DNA from: Streptomyces alboniger
GTDB taxonomy: Bacteria > Actinomycetota > Actinomycetes > Streptomycetales > Streptomycetaceae
Length of the DNA stretch: 64,000 bases
NCBI RefSeq assembly: GCF_008704395.1
Contig: NZ_CP023695.1
Location: 5,270,001 to 5,334,000 of the forward strand
Reading direction: 5' to 3'
Under the pieces are notes generated by a model, which saw only the letters and a program-made list of their open reading frames with translations, was not told the origin of the DNA and did not search any database. Numbering within the stretch: position 1 is the first letter of the stretch; each line of letters begins with the position of its first letter. Made by a program: the position numbers and the translations under genes. Below, piece after piece: positions 28,569 through 37,559 of this stretch.

Positions 28569-29843
28569 GTGAAGCGCAAGCTCATAGCGGCCATCGGTGT
28601 CGCGGGCATGTTGGTCTCGGTCGCGGCGTGCGGCGGTGACGACGGGGACAAGAAGTCCGGCGGAGCCGACGGCTTCAAGGGCGAGACGCTGACGCTCTGG
28701 GCGATGGACGGTTCGACGCCGGACAAGTGGCAGAAGGACGTCACGGCGGCCTTCGAGAAGAAGACCGGCGCCAAGCTGCAGTTCGAAGTCCAGCAGTGGA
28801 ACGGCATCCAGCAGAAGCTCACCACGGCCCTCTCCGAGGAGAACCCGCCGGACGTCTTCGAGATCGGCAACACCCAGACCGCCGCGTACGCCAAGACCGG
28901 CGGCCTCGCCGAACTCGGCGACCTCAAGGAGTCGATCGGCGCCGACTGGACCGAGTCGATGAACAAGGCCTCGGTCATCGACGGCAAGCAGTACGCCGCC
29001 CCGTGGTTCGTCCTCAACCGCGTCGTGGTCTACAACAAGAAGATCTGGGCCGAAGCCGGCATCAAGGACACCCCCAAGACCCGCGCCGAGTTCCTCAAGG
29101 ACCTCAAGCTGATCGGCGAGAAGACCGACGCCGAGCCGATCTACCTCCCCGGCCAGAACTGGTACCACTTCGTCGGCCTCACCATCGGCGAGGGCGCCGA
29201 GCTGGTCAAGAAGGACGGCGACAAGTACGTCTCCAACCTCGGTGACCCGAAGGTCGCCAAGGCCATGAAGACGTACAAGCAGTTCGCGGACCTCTCCAAG
29301 GCCCCCAAGAACAAGGACGAGGCCACCCCGCAGCAGGCCGAGGTCTTCGCCAAGGGCAAGACCGGCGCCTTCATCGGCATGAGCTGGGAGGCCGCGACCG
29401 CGATCAAGGCCAACAAGAAGATCGAGAAGGACATCGGCTTCTTCACGATCCCCGGCGCCACGGCCGACAAGCCCGAGGGCGTCTTCCTCGGCGGCTCCAA
29501 CCTCGCCGTGGCCGCGACCAGCAAGAAGCAGGAGCTGGCCAAGGAGTTCCTGAAGATCGCGCTGTCGGACAAGTTCGAGGGTCAGTTCGCCAAGGAAGGC
29601 GGCACGATCCCGAACAAGAAGGCCCTGGAGTCCAACCTCAAGGGCAACCCGGCCGCCGAGGCCGCCGCTCCCGCCGCCGCCGGCGGCGGCACCACCCCGC
29701 TGATCCCGGAGTGGGGCGCGGTCGAGAACCCGCCGAACCCGATCAAGAACTACATGACCGCGGTGCTCAACGGTAAGTCGCCCGCCGACGCCGCGAAGCA
29801 GGTCGAGGGCGAGCTGAACAAGCGCCTGGCGCAGAAGCAGTAA
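28569..29843 (+). CDS. dasA: ABC transporter chitobiose-binding lipoprotein DasA
   Basis: A 424-residue family 1 extracellular solute-binding protein. The signal peptide ends in the lipobox VAAC (C21), so it is a membrane-anchored lipoprotein. The binding protein fold follows (LTLWAMDGSTPDKWQ, NPPDVFEIGNTQT, FIGMSWEAATA). It binds N,N'-diacetylchitobiose for DasBC. The GTG start has GAGGAGGG upstream. It is under DasR control. Confidence 0.95.
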   Translation: MKRKLIAAIGVAGMLVSVAACGGDDGDKKSGGADGFKGETLTLWAMDGSTPDKWQKDVTAAFEKKTGAKLQFEVQQWNGIQQKLTTALSEENPPDVFEIGNTQTAAYAKTGGLAELGDLKESIGADWTESMNKASVIDGKQYAAPWFVLNRVVVYNKKIWAEAGIKDTPKTRAEFLKDLKLIGEKTDAEPIYLPGQNWYHFVGLTIGEGAELVKKDGDKYVSNLGDPKVAKAMKTYKQFADLSKAPKNKDEATPQQAEVFAKGKTGAFIGMSWEAATAIKANKKIEKDIGFFTIPGATADKPEGVFLGGSNLAVAATSKKQELAKEFLKIALSDKFEGQFAKEGGTIPNKKALESNLKGNPAAEAAAPAAAGGGTTPLIPEWGAVENPPNPIKNYMTAVLNGKSPADAAKQVEGELNKRLAQKQ

Positions 29844-29855
29844 CAACCCCCCTCT

Positions 29856-29896
29856 TGCCGGGGGCGGCGGGTGACACGCCCTCGCCGCCCCCGGCA
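29856..29896 (+). terminator. Hairpin between dasA and dasB
   Basis: A perfect 14-bp stem (29856-29869 with 29883-29896) 13 bp after the dasA stop, without a T tract. In binding-protein operons such hairpins stabilise the upstream message and reduce read-through, so DasA is made in excess over DasBC. Confidence 0.75.
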
Positions 29897-29898
29897 TA

Positions 29899-29946
29899 CC
29901 TCTGCGTACCGCGCAGCCCACGCCTCTGCGTACCGCGATGCCCACG
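29899..29946 (+). repeat. 24-bp tandem duplication before dasB
   Basis: CCTCTGCGTACCGCG occurs at 29899-29913 and 29923-29937, each followed by a GCCCACG, giving two 24-bp units with two differences. The second unit runs into the dasB ribosome-binding region. Confidence 0.75.
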
Positions 29947-29961
29947 AAAGAGATGGCGAGC

Positions 29962-30951
29962 ATGACCGTGCAGAAGACCGAACGGCCGCCCTCCGGCCCG
30001 ACGGAGGTGCAGACACCGGACGGCGGACCACGACCACGCGGCCCGCGCGCCACCCCGGGGCGTCTCACCGGCCTCACGCCCTATCTGCTCCTGGCACCCG
30101 CGATCATCGCCACCCTGCTGCTGCTCGGCTGGCCGCTGGTCAACAACGGGATCCTGTCGTTCCAGAACCTCAACATGCGGCAGTTCATCCTGCACTTGAC
30201 CGAGTGGAACGGGTTCGACAACTACAAGGACGTCCTCACCGGCGAGGACTTCTGGCGCGTCACCGGGCGCTCGATCGCCTTCACCGCCGCCAACGTCGTA
30301 CTGATCATGATCCTCGGCACGCTGGTCGGGCTGCTGCTCGCGCGCCTCGGCCGCAAGATGCGCACGCTGCTCATGGTCGGGCTCGTCCTGGCCTGGGCGA
30401 TGCCCGTCGTCGCGTCGACCACCGTCTACCAGTGGCTGTTCGCACAGCGCTTCGGCGTCGTCAACTGGGTACTCGCCAAGATCGGCTTCGAGTCGATGGC
30501 CGACCACGACTGGCTCAGCACGCAGTACTCCACCTTCCTCGTGGTCCTGCTCCTGATCGTCTGGCAGTCGATCCCCTTCGTGGCGATCAACCTCTACGCG
30601 GCCACCACGACCATCCCCAAGGAGCTGTACGAGGCCGCCTCGCTGGACGGCGCCGGCGCCTGGAAGCAGTTCACCTCGGTCACCCTGCCGTATCTGCGGC
30701 CCTTCATCTACGCCACGACGTTCCTGGAGATCATCTGGGTCTTCAAGGCGTTCGTCCAGGTCTTCACGCTCAACGAGGGCGGGCCCGAGCGGCTCACCGA
30801 GATCCTGCCCGTCTACGCCTACATCGAGGGCATGGGCAACCAGCACTTCGGCATGGGCGCGGCGATCGCGATGCTCACCATCGTCATCCTGCTGGCCATC
30901 ACCTCGTACTACCTGCGGATCGTGCTCAAGCAAGAGGAGGACGAGCTGTGA
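29962..30951 (+). CDS. dasB: ABC transporter permease DasB
   Basis: A 329-residue MalF-type permease with six membrane helices and the EAA loop EAASLDGAGAWKQFTSVTLP. It pairs with DasC to import chitobiose bound to DasA. The ATG at 29962 (MTVQ) is preferred, with GAAAGAG upstream; the ATG at 29938 is in frame and adds eight residues. No ATPase is encoded here; the shared MsiK ATPase is known to energise Das in Streptomyces. Confidence 0.92.
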   Translation: MTVQKTERPPSGPTEVQTPDGGPRPRGPRATPGRLTGLTPYLLLAPAIIATLLLLGWPLVNNGILSFQNLNMRQFILHLTEWNGFDNYKDVLTGEDFWRVTGRSIAFTAANVVLIMILGTLVGLLLARLGRKMRTLLMVGLVLAWAMPVVASTTVYQWLFAQRFGVVNWVLAKIGFESMADHDWLSTQYSTFLVVLLLIVWQSIPFVAINLYAATTTIPKELYEAASLDGAGAWKQFTSVTLPYLRPFIYATTFLEIIWVFKAFVQVFTLNEGGPERLTEILPVYAYIEGMGNQHFGMGAAIAMLTIVILLAITSYYLRIVLKQEEDEL

Positions 30952-31778
30952 AGCGCTCGCCGCTGGGCCGGATCTGGCCCAACCTGACCGCCGTCGTTCT
31001 CTTCCTCGTCTTCGTCTTCCCCGTCTACTGGATGTTCGCCACGGCCTTCAAGCCGACCGGCGACATCATCAGCGAGGACCCGGTCTGGTTCCCGGCCGAC
31101 GCCACGCTCGAACACTTCAAGACGGCGATGGACGCCGACCACTTCTGGACGATGGTCGGCAACTCGATCACCGTCACCGTCTGCGCGGTCGTCTTCTCGC
31201 TCATCATCGGCGTCACCGGGGCCTTCGCCCTCGCCCGGATGCGGTTCAAGGGGCGGCGCGGCTTCATCATCGGCTTCATGCTGGCGCAGATGGCGCCCTG
31301 GGAAGTCATGGTCATCGCGATCTACATGATCGTGCGCGACGCCGACATGCTGAACAGCCTGATCCCGCTCACCCTCTTCTACATGGTGATGATCCTGCCC
31401 TTCACCCTCCTCACGCTGCGCGGCTTCGTCGCCGCGGTGCCCAAGGAGCTGGAGGAGTCCGCCATGGTCGACGGCTGTACGCGCATGCAGGCCTTCCGCC
31501 GCGTCATCCTCCCGCTGCTCGCGCCGGGCCTGATGTCGACCTCGCTCTTCGGCTTCATCACCGCCTGGAACGAGTTCCCGCTGGCCCTCGTGATCAACAA
31601 GGAAGCGGACGCCAAGACCCTGCCGATCTGGCTGTCCAGCTTCCAGACCGCCTTCGGCGACGACTGGGGCGCCACGATGGCCGCGGCCTCCCTCTTCGCC
31701 CTCCCGATCCTGATCCTCTTCGTCTTCCTGCAACGCAGGGCCGTCAGCGGCCTGACCGACGGCGCCGTGAAGGGATAA
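30948..31778 (+). CDS. dasC: ABC transporter permease DasC
   Basis: A 276-residue MalG-type permease with six membrane helices and the EAA loop EESAMVDGCTRMQAFRRVILPLLAPG. The GTG at 30948 overlaps the dasB stop (GTGA), so the permeases are translated in register. Upstream readings of this frame lie antiparallel to dasB in another frame and are rejected. Confidence 0.94.
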   Translation: MKRSPLGRIWPNLTAVVLFLVFVFPVYWMFATAFKPTGDIISEDPVWFPADATLEHFKTAMDADHFWTMVGNSITVTVCAVVFSLIIGVTGAFALARMRFKGRRGFIIGFMLAQMAPWEVMVIAIYMIVRDADMLNSLIPLTLFYMVMILPFTLLTLRGFVAAVPKELEESAMVDGCTRMQAFRRVILPLLAPGLMSTSLFGFITAWNEFPLALVINKEADAKTLPIWLSSFQTAFGDDWGATMAAASLFALPILILFVFLQRRAVSGLTDGAVKG

Positions 31779-31784
31779 CTCACC

Positions 31785-33278
31785 ATGACGACTCTGGCCC
31801 ACGCGGGGGACACCCTCACCCGCAACGCCCTGGCTGTCCTCCAGCCCGGCTTCGACGGCACCACCGCACCGGACTGGCTGCGCCGCAGGATCGGCGAGGG
31901 CCTCGCCTCCGTCGGCCTGTTCGGCCGTAACGTCAAGACCGCCGAGCAGGTCGCCGCCCTCACCGCGCAGCTGCGCGCCGAGCGCGACGACCTGCTGGTC
32001 GCCATCGACGAGGAGAGCGGCGACGTCACCCGCCTGGAGGTGCGCACCGGCTCCTCCTACCCGGGCAACCACGCGCTCGGCGCCGTCGACGACACGACGC
32101 TGACCCGCGAGGTGGCCGCGGACCTCGGCCGCCGCCTGGCCGCCTGCGGCATCAACTTCAACTGGGCGCCGTCCGCCGACGTCAACGCCAACCCCGACAA
32201 CCCCGTCATCGGCGTACGTTCCTTCGGCGCGGACCCCGAGCTGGTCGCCCGGCACACCGCCGCGTACATCGAGGGCATGCAGTCGTCCGGCGTCGCCACC
32301 TCAGCCAAGCACTTCCCGGGCCACGGCGACACGGCGATCGACTCGCACCACTCGGTGCCGGTCATCGATGTCGACCGGGACGTGCTGAACTCCCGCGACC
32401 TCGCGCCGTTCCGCGCCGCGATCGCCGCCGGTACGCGGGCCGTGATGAGCGCCCACATCCTCGCCCCCGCCCTGGACCCGGAGAACCCCGGGACGGTCTC
32501 CCGCCGCATCCTCACCGACCTCCTGCGCGGGGAACTCGGCTACGACGGCCTGATCGTCACCGACGGCATGGACATGCAGGCCATCGCCGGGCGGTACGGC
32601 TTCGAGCGCGGCTGCGTCCTCGCCGTCGCCGCGGGCGCCGACGCGATCTGCGTGGGCGGCGGCCCCTCCGACGAGGGCACCGTGCTGCGGCTGCGGGACG
32701 CCTTCGTCGCCGCGGTCCGCTCGGGTGAACTGCCCGAGGAACGTCTCGCCGACGCCGCCGACCGCGTGCGCGCGCTGGCGAGCTGGAGTTCGGTGTCGGG
32801 CGCGGCCGATCGTTCGGGGGGCGCGCCCGACACCGGCATCGGTCTGGTCGCGGCCCGCCGCGCGCTGACGGTCACCCGCGGTGAGACGTACGCGGCCCCG
32901 GTCACCGAGGCGCCCTACGTCGCCACCTTCACGCCGCTCCCCAACATCGCGGTCGGCGACGAGACCCCGTGGGGCGTCACGGCCGAACTCGAACGCCGCC
33001 TCCCCGGCACGGCCTCGGGCAGCTTCTGCGGTGACGCGGCGGGCGCCGAGGCCCTCGCGGCCGCGGGGGAGCGCCGCATCGTCGCGGTGGTCCGCGACGC
33101 GCACCGCCACGCGTGGATGGCCTCGGCCGTCCGTACGCTTCTGGCGGCCCGCCCGGACACCGTGGTGGTGGAGATGGGCGTCCCCCAGTCCGCACCGGCG
33201 GGCGCGATCCACATCGCGACGCGCGGTGCGGCGAGGGTCTGCGGCGAGGCGGCGGCGGAGGTCATCACCGGCCCGTGA
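31785..33278 (+). CDS. dasD: GH3 beta-N-acetylglucosaminidase (DasD/NagZ type)
   Basis: A 497-residue family 3 glycoside hydrolase. The catalytic-loop motif KHFPGHGDTAIDSHH (about 171-185) is diagnostic of the NagZ branch, and the nucleophile Asp lies in LIVTDGMDMQAI. There is no signal peptide, so it acts in the cytoplasm, splitting imported chitobiose to GlcNAc. It starts 6 bp after dasC, hence the same operon. The C-terminal 150 residues are a variable extra domain. Confidence 0.92.
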   Translation: MTTLAHAGDTLTRNALAVLQPGFDGTTAPDWLRRRIGEGLASVGLFGRNVKTAEQVAALTAQLRAERDDLLVAIDEESGDVTRLEVRTGSSYPGNHALGAVDDTTLTREVAADLGRRLAACGINFNWAPSADVNANPDNPVIGVRSFGADPELVARHTAAYIEGMQSSGVATSAKHFPGHGDTAIDSHHSVPVIDVDRDVLNSRDLAPFRAAIAAGTRAVMSAHILAPALDPENPGTVSRRILTDLLRGELGYDGLIVTDGMDMQAIAGRYGFERGCVLAVAAGADAICVGGGPSDEGTVLRLRDAFVAAVRSGELPEERLADAADRVRALASWSSVSGAADRSGGAPDTGIGLVAARRALTVTRGETYAAPVTEAPYVATFTPLPNIAVGDETPWGVTAELERRLPGTASGSFCGDAAGAEALAAAGERRIVAVVRDAHRHAWMASAVRTLLAARPDTVVVEMGVPQSAPAGAIHIATRGAARVCGEAAAEVITGP

Positions 33279-33321
33279 TCCCCTGACGCGCGACCTGCAC
33301 GACGTGAAGCGCGGCCAGCAC

Positions 33322-33360
33322 GACGAAAGGGGCGCCCCGGTCCGGGGCGCCCCTTTCGTC
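33322..33360. terminator. Bidirectional terminator between dasD and nagB
   Basis: A perfect 17-bp stem (33322-33338 with 33344-33360) between convergent genes; the outer part GACGAAAGG/CCTTTCGTC gives a short T run on either strand. Confidence 0.88.
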
Positions 33361-33378
33361 ACGTACGGCCGAACGTCC

Positions 33379-34164
33379 CTACAGCCCCTGCCACGAGGGC
33401 TTGTTGGCGTAGGTGTGCCGGAAGTAGTCCGCGAGCTTCAGCTTGGAGGCGGCGGCCTCGTCGACGACGACCGTGGCGTGCGGGTGCAGCTGAAGCGCCG
33501 ACGCGGGAACGACCGAGGCGACCGGCCCCTCCACCGTCGCGGCCACCGCGTCCGCCTTGCCCTCACCCGTGGCGAGCAGCACCAGGTGCCGCGCCTCCAG
33601 GATCGTCCCGATCCCCTGGGTGATGACGTGGTGGGGAACCTGCTCGATGTCCCCGTCGAAGAAGCGTGCGTTGTCCACCCGCGTCTGCTCGGTCAGGGTC
33701 TTGATGCGCGTACGCGAGGCGAGCGAGGAGCAGGGCTCGTTGAACCCGATGTGCCCGTCGGTCCCGATCCCGAGCAGCTGAAGGTCGACCCCGCCGGCCT
33801 CGGCCAGCGCCTTGTCGTACGCCTCGCACGCCGCCTGCACGTCCTCGGCGCTGCCGTCGGGGCCCATGAAGGAGGCCTCGCTCAGCCCGAGCGGCTCCAC
33901 GACCTCGCGCAGCACCACGGAACGGTACGACTCGGGGTGCCCGACCGGCAGCCCCACGTACTCGTCGAGCTGGCAGATCCGCGCCCGCGAGGCGTCCACC
34001 GCACCGGCGGCGACCTTGGCGGCCAGCGCCTCGTAGATGGGCAGCGGGGTGGATCCGGTCGCGACACCGAGCAGGGCGTCAGGCTTACGGCGCACCAGTG
34101 CGGCCATGGCCTCCGCGATGAGCTCGCCGCCTGCCTTGGCGTCCGGGACGATGACAACTTCCAC
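33379..34164 (-). CDS. nagB: Glucosamine-6-phosphate deaminase
   Basis: A 261-residue NagB that converts GlcN-6-P to fructose-6-P and ammonia. Motifs are GVATGSTPLPIYEAL, CQLDEYVGLP (catalytic Asp) and LGIGTDGHIGFNEP. The GTG at 34164 gives the exact family length (MEVVIVPDAKAGG). A dre 40 bp upstream puts it under DasR, closing the loop from chitobiose import to glycolysis. Its product and substrate set the level of the DasR effector. Confidence 0.96.
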   Translation of the reverse strand: MEVVIVPDAKAGGELIAEAMAALVRRKPDALLGVATGSTPLPIYEALAAKVAAGAVDASRARICQLDEYVGLPVGHPESYRSVVLREVVEPLGLSEASFMGPDGSAEDVQAACEAYDKALAEAGGVDLQLLGIGTDGHIGFNEPCSSLASRTRIKTLTEQTRVDNARFFDGDIEQVPHHVITQGIGTILEARHLVLLATGEGKADAVAATVEGPVASVVPASALQLHPHATVVVDEAAASKLKLADYFRHTYANKPSWQGL

Positions 34165-34203
34165 GCTGGGCCTGCCGATCTGGAGAGGGGACTCAAGAGG
34201 ACT

Positions 34204-34219
34204 GGTGGTATAGACCAAT
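34204..34219 (-). promoter_or_regulatory. DasR site (dre) of nagB
   Basis: On the minus strand ATTGGTCTATACCACC, close to the dre consensus, lies 40 bp before the nagB start. The rest of the gap to the SIS gene (34220-34590) is C-rich, has a 7-bp hairpin at 34344-34358, and shows no gene. Confidence 0.9.
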
Positions 34220-34590
34220 CTAGCAGAGCCGCACCGAGCGAACACCCGTTTCCCCACCTCATGCTCCCCTCCGCATCCCACCCTTGCCCATCGAGTACCT
34301 GGGGCGGTCGACGGCCCGCTTCAGTCACCCCGGGCTGCCGAGCGCCCCTGGCAGGGGCCGCTGATTCAGGCAGCTCTCTCGGCCGAGCGGCCCCCAGTCC
34401 GGGCCGTTGACTCGGGCGCCCCCGAGGGACACCCCACCCGCGAAGGCACCCCCTCAGTGAACGCCCCCCAGCCAAGGCGCGCCCGCCAGTGAACGACCCC
34501 CCGCACAGGGCCCCCAGCAGGGCGCCCCCGCCAGCCAACGCGCCCCGCCAGCACAGGCGCCCCACCCAGCCACCAGGGAAAGTAGGAGGC

Positions 34591-35664
34591 ATGACCCCCA
34601 CGCCTCCTCAGGATCCGGACAGTGAGCGGCCGGGGCGGATCATGTCGCGGGAGATGGCCGAGCAGCCCGCGGTGCTGCGTCGCCTCCTCGACACGGGTGC
34701 CCCGGCGATCCGCGAGACCGCCGAGCGGGTCGCCGAGCGCAAGCCCCGCTTCGTCCTGCTCACCGCCCGCGGCACCTCCGACCACGCCGCGCTCTACGCG
34801 AAGTACCTCCTGGAAGTCCGCCTCGGCATGCCCTGCGGTCTCGCCTCGATGTCCACCATCACCGCGTACGGAGCCAAGCCCGACCTGCGGGACGTCCTCG
34901 TCGTCACCGTGAGTCAGTCCGGCGGCTCGCCCGACCTGGTGGCCTCCGCCCAGGCCGCCCGTGAAGCGGGCGCTATCACCCTCGCGGTGACCAACAATCC
35001 CGACTCGCCCCTGGCCGCCGTCTCCCAGCATCACATCGACATCCTGGCGGGACCGGAGCGGGCGCTCCCGGCCACGAAGACGTACACCGCGTCGCTGCTC
35101 GCCCTCTACCTCTTCGTCGAGCGGCTGGGCGGCTCGGACGGCGCGGCCGCAGTCTCGCTGCCCGAACTGGCCGCCGGTCTGCTCGCCCGCCAGGACGAGG
35201 TCAAGGCCCTCGCGGCGCGCTACCGCTTCGCGGAACGCATGGTGATCACCTCCCGTGGTTACGGCTACCCGACCGCGAAGGAGGCAGCCCTGAAACTAAT
35301 GGAGACCAGCTACATCCCGGCGCTCGCCTACTCCGGCGCCGATCTGCTGCACGGCCCGCTCGCGATGGTCGACAACATCTCCCCGGTCATCGCGGTCGTG
35401 ACGGACGGCCGGGGCGGCGAGGCGCTCCAGCCCGTCCTCGACCGGTTGCGCGGCCGCGGCGCCGACCTGGTGGTCATCGGCCCCAAGGCCCAGGTCGAGC
35501 AGGCGTCGGCCGGATTCGTGCTGCCGACCGACGGCGTCGCCGAGGAGGTCCAGCCGATCCTGGAGATCATTCCCCTCCAGCTCCTCGCCTACGAGGTCAC
35601 GATCGCCCGGGGCCAGGACCCGGACGCGCCGCGGGCTCTGGCGAAGGTGACCGAGACCCGCTGA
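34591..35664 (+). CDS. SIS-domain sugar isomerase-like protein
   Basis: A 357-residue protein with two SIS domains, resembling the isomerase half of GlmS but with no glutaminase domain. Motifs: TARGTSDHAALYAKYLLE, VVTVSQSGGSPD (phosphosugar-binding Ser-rich loop) and GRGYGYPTAKEAALKLMETSYIPALAYSGADLLHGP. The ATG has AGGAGG upstream. It sits next to nagB in the aminosugar block, so a GlcN-6-P isomerase/deaminase or GlmS-like role is likely, but it has no visible dre of its own. Confidence 0.85.
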   Translation: MTPTPPQDPDSERPGRIMSREMAEQPAVLRRLLDTGAPAIRETAERVAERKPRFVLLTARGTSDHAALYAKYLLEVRLGMPCGLASMSTITAYGAKPDLRDVLVVTVSQSGGSPDLVASAQAAREAGAITLAVTNNPDSPLAAVSQHHIDILAGPERALPATKTYTASLLALYLFVERLGGSDGAAAVSLPELAAGLLARQDEVKALAARYRFAERMVITSRGYGYPTAKEAALKLMETSYIPALAYSGADLLHGPLAMVDNISPVIAVVTDGRGGEALQPVLDRLRGRGADLVVIGPKAQVEQASAGFVLPTDGVAEEVQPILEIIPLQLLAYEVTIARGQDPDAPRALAKVTETR

Positions 35665-35755
35665 CGCCGGGCCCACCGCCACAGCGCCGCCCCCGTGGAC
35701 CGCCCCCGTGGACCCCCCCGGGCGGACGCCCGCCCCCGTCAGCGCGGCGCTCCCC

Positions 35756-36514
35756 TCAGAGCCCCAGCGCCGAGCCTCCCGTCGCGTCGATGTACTGACC
35801 CGTGATCCACCGTGCGTCGTCCGACGCGACGAAGGAGACGATGTCCGCCACGTCGGCGGGCTGTCCTATGCGGTTGAAGGCCGAATACCCGGCCATCTCC
35901 GTCCGCTGGTCCCCGGGTGCGCCGTCCATCATTTCCGTCTCGATGATTCCCGGCGCCACCGCGTTGACCGTGATCCCGCGCGGGCCCAGCTCCTGGGCCA
36001 GGGTGTGGGTCAGGACGTTCACCGCACCCTTCGTCATCGAGTACGCGATGGTGATCGGGAAGGCGATGCGGGTGACGCCGGAGGAGATGTTGATGATCCG
36101 GCCGCCGTCGCGCAGCCGGTCAAGGCCGTGCTGCACGATGAAGAAGGGTGCCTTGGTGTTGACGGCGAACACACGGTCGTAATCCGCCTCCTGTACTTCT
36201 CCCACCCTGCTGTACAGCCCGATGCCCGCGTTGTTCACCAGGATGTCCAGGCCGTCCGCGTGCCGGTCGAACTCCGCCCAGAGCGCCTCGGCGTCACCGG
36301 GCACACCCAGCTCCGCGCCGATCATGAACACCGAGCCGCCCGCCTCCTCGATGGCGGTCACCGTCTCCTTCGCGGCCGTCTCATTGCTGCCGTAGTGCAC
36401 GCCGACCCGCGCCCCGTCCCGCCCGAGCCGCTCGGCGATGCCCCGCCCGATGCCCCGACTACCTCCCGTGACCAGTGCCGTCTTGCCCGCAAGCCTGCCC
36501 GTGGATGCACCCAT
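35756..36514 (-). CDS. Short-chain dehydrogenase/reductase
   Basis: A 252-residue classical SDR. The dinucleotide-binding motif is TGGSRGIG (17-24), NNAG is present, and the catalytic set is Ser in NISSG plus YSMTK. Substrate unknown. Divergent from a TetR-family gene whose two matching operators lie in the shared 95-bp gap, so it is probably the repressor's target. Confidence 0.88.
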   Translation of the reverse strand: MGASTGRLAGKTALVTGGSRGIGRGIAERLGRDGARVGVHYGSNETAAKETVTAIEEAGGSVFMIGAELGVPGDAEALWAEFDRHADGLDILVNNAGIGLYSRVGEVQEADYDRVFAVNTKAPFFIVQHGLDRLRDGGRIINISSGVTRIAFPITIAYSMTKGAVNVLTHTLAQELGPRGITVNAVAPGIIETEMMDGAPGDQRTEMAGYSAFNRIGQPADVADIVSFVASDDARWITGQYIDATGGSALGL

Positions 36515-36535
36515 GCCGGACGCCCCCTCTTTCTC

Positions 36536-36547
36536 TAGTGGTCGCTA
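36536..36547. promoter_or_regulatory. Palindromic operator 1 between SDR and TetR
   Basis: TAGTG-GT-CGCTA, an imperfect 12-bp palindrome in the context TTCTCTAGTGGTCGCTACAG, next to the SDR start. Confidence 0.65.
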
Positions 36548-36584
36548 CAGAAAAAAAACCGTACCCGACTCCGAGCCGTTTTTC

Positions 36585-36596
36585 TAGCGCCCGCTA
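36585..36596. promoter_or_regulatory. Palindromic operator 2 between SDR and TetR
   Basis: TAGCG-CC-CGCTA is a perfect 12-bp palindrome, 49 bp from its sister site, and overlaps a -10-like TATACA (36595-36600) in front of the TetR gene. Confidence 0.7.
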
Positions 36597-36609
36597 TACA
36601 ATTCACTCC

Positions 36610-37227
36610 ATGGCGACGAAACAGCGCGGACGCCCCCGCTCCTTCGACCGCGAGACGGCCCTGGAGCAGGCGGTCCGCACCTTCTGGGAGCACGGGTACG
36701 AGGGCACCTCCGTCTCCGACCTGACGCGCGTGATGGGGATCGGAGCGCCCAGCCTCTACGCCGCGTTCGGCGACAAGCGGACCCTCTTCGACGAAGTCGT
36801 CGTGCGGTACGGGGTCACGCACGGCGCCTTCGGCGGGCGCGCCTTCGACGAGGAGCCCACCGCGCGCGGCGCCGTGGCGCGGCTGCTGCGGGAAGCCGCG
36901 GCCGAGTTCACCGACCCGGGCCACCCCCGGGGCTGCCTGGTCATCACCGCGGCCACCAACTGCACGACGCCGGAGGTGGAGGAGTCCCTGCGCGCTCGGC
37001 GCAACGCCAACGTGGCGGGCATCGAGTCCCGCATCGCCGCGGCGGTCGCGACGGGCGAGTTGCCGGCGGACACCGACCCCGCGGCCCTCGCCCGGTTCGT
37101 GGCAGCGGTCTTCCAGGGCATGTCCCAGCAGGCCAGGGACGGCGCCACCAGGGAGGATCTGGAAGCGGTGGCCGATCTCGCCATGTCGGCGTGGCCGCGG
37201 GGTTCCGTAGCGGAGAATGGAGCCTGA
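36610..37227 (+). CDS. TetR-family transcriptional regulator
   Basis: A 205-residue TetR-family repressor. The HTH region is GTSVSDLTRVMGIGAPSLYAAFGDKRTLFDEVV (about 34-66), and the C-terminal domain holds a CLVITAATNCTTPEVEE segment with two cysteines. It is divergent from an SDR gene and has two similar palindromes in the shared promoter, so autoregulation plus control of the SDR is likely. Ligand unknown. Confidence 0.87.
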   Translation: MATKQRGRPRSFDRETALEQAVRTFWEHGYEGTSVSDLTRVMGIGAPSLYAAFGDKRTLFDEVVVRYGVTHGAFGGRAFDEEPTARGAVARLLREAAAEFTDPGHPRGCLVITAATNCTTPEVEESLRARRNANVAGIESRIAAAVATGELPADTDPAALARFVAAVFQGMSQQARDGATREDLEAVADLAMSAWPRGSVAENGA

Positions 37228-37290
37228 CGGCCGGACGGAACCACGCCCGCGCCGCCCCGACAAAGATCTGCCGACGCATAGACATGACAG

Positions 37291-37306
37291 AATGGTCTAG
37301 TCCACA
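37291..37306 (+). promoter_or_regulatory. DasR site (dre) upstream of the intergenic RNA
   Basis: AATGGTCTAGTCCACA matches the dre core TGGTCTAG-CCAC closely. It ends 10-15 bp before the inferred start of the scr5239-like RNA, where it would overlap the promoter. Confidence 0.85.
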
Positions 37307-37317
37307 ATGCGTGGGTA

Positions 37318-37477
37318 AAGCCTCCGCTCTTCCCGCACAGGAGAGCGGACCGAGGACCCGACGCTCTCTGCCCTGACCGCGTCGGATCCTCCCGGTCGGC
37401 CGGCCAGTACCGCACATTCTGGCGGCTGACGCACCTGAAGGGCTGCGGTGCCGTGGGCGGGTTGAGGGTCCCGCCCT
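37318..37477 (+). ncRNA. scr5239: scr5239-type small RNA
   Basis: The 332-bp gap between the TetR and PdtaS genes has no coding potential but strong structure: CCGCTCT/AGAGCGG, then a 13-bp stem GAGGACCCGACGC with GCGTCGGATCCTC (one mismatch), and a final GGGCGGG/CCCGCCC hairpin at 37455-37476. In S. coelicolor a 159-nt conserved sRNA, scr5239, lies at this position and represses dagA and metE. Ends here are inferred from the dre and the last hairpin. The strand follows from both. Confidence 0.7.
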
Positions 37478-37559
37478 GGCGCCGCGGCTCGTCGGGAGTC
37501 CGCGCGGTCGAGGAATCTCCCGGGCGGGCCGGCCGTAAGCGACAGGTACGCTCGCTCAC

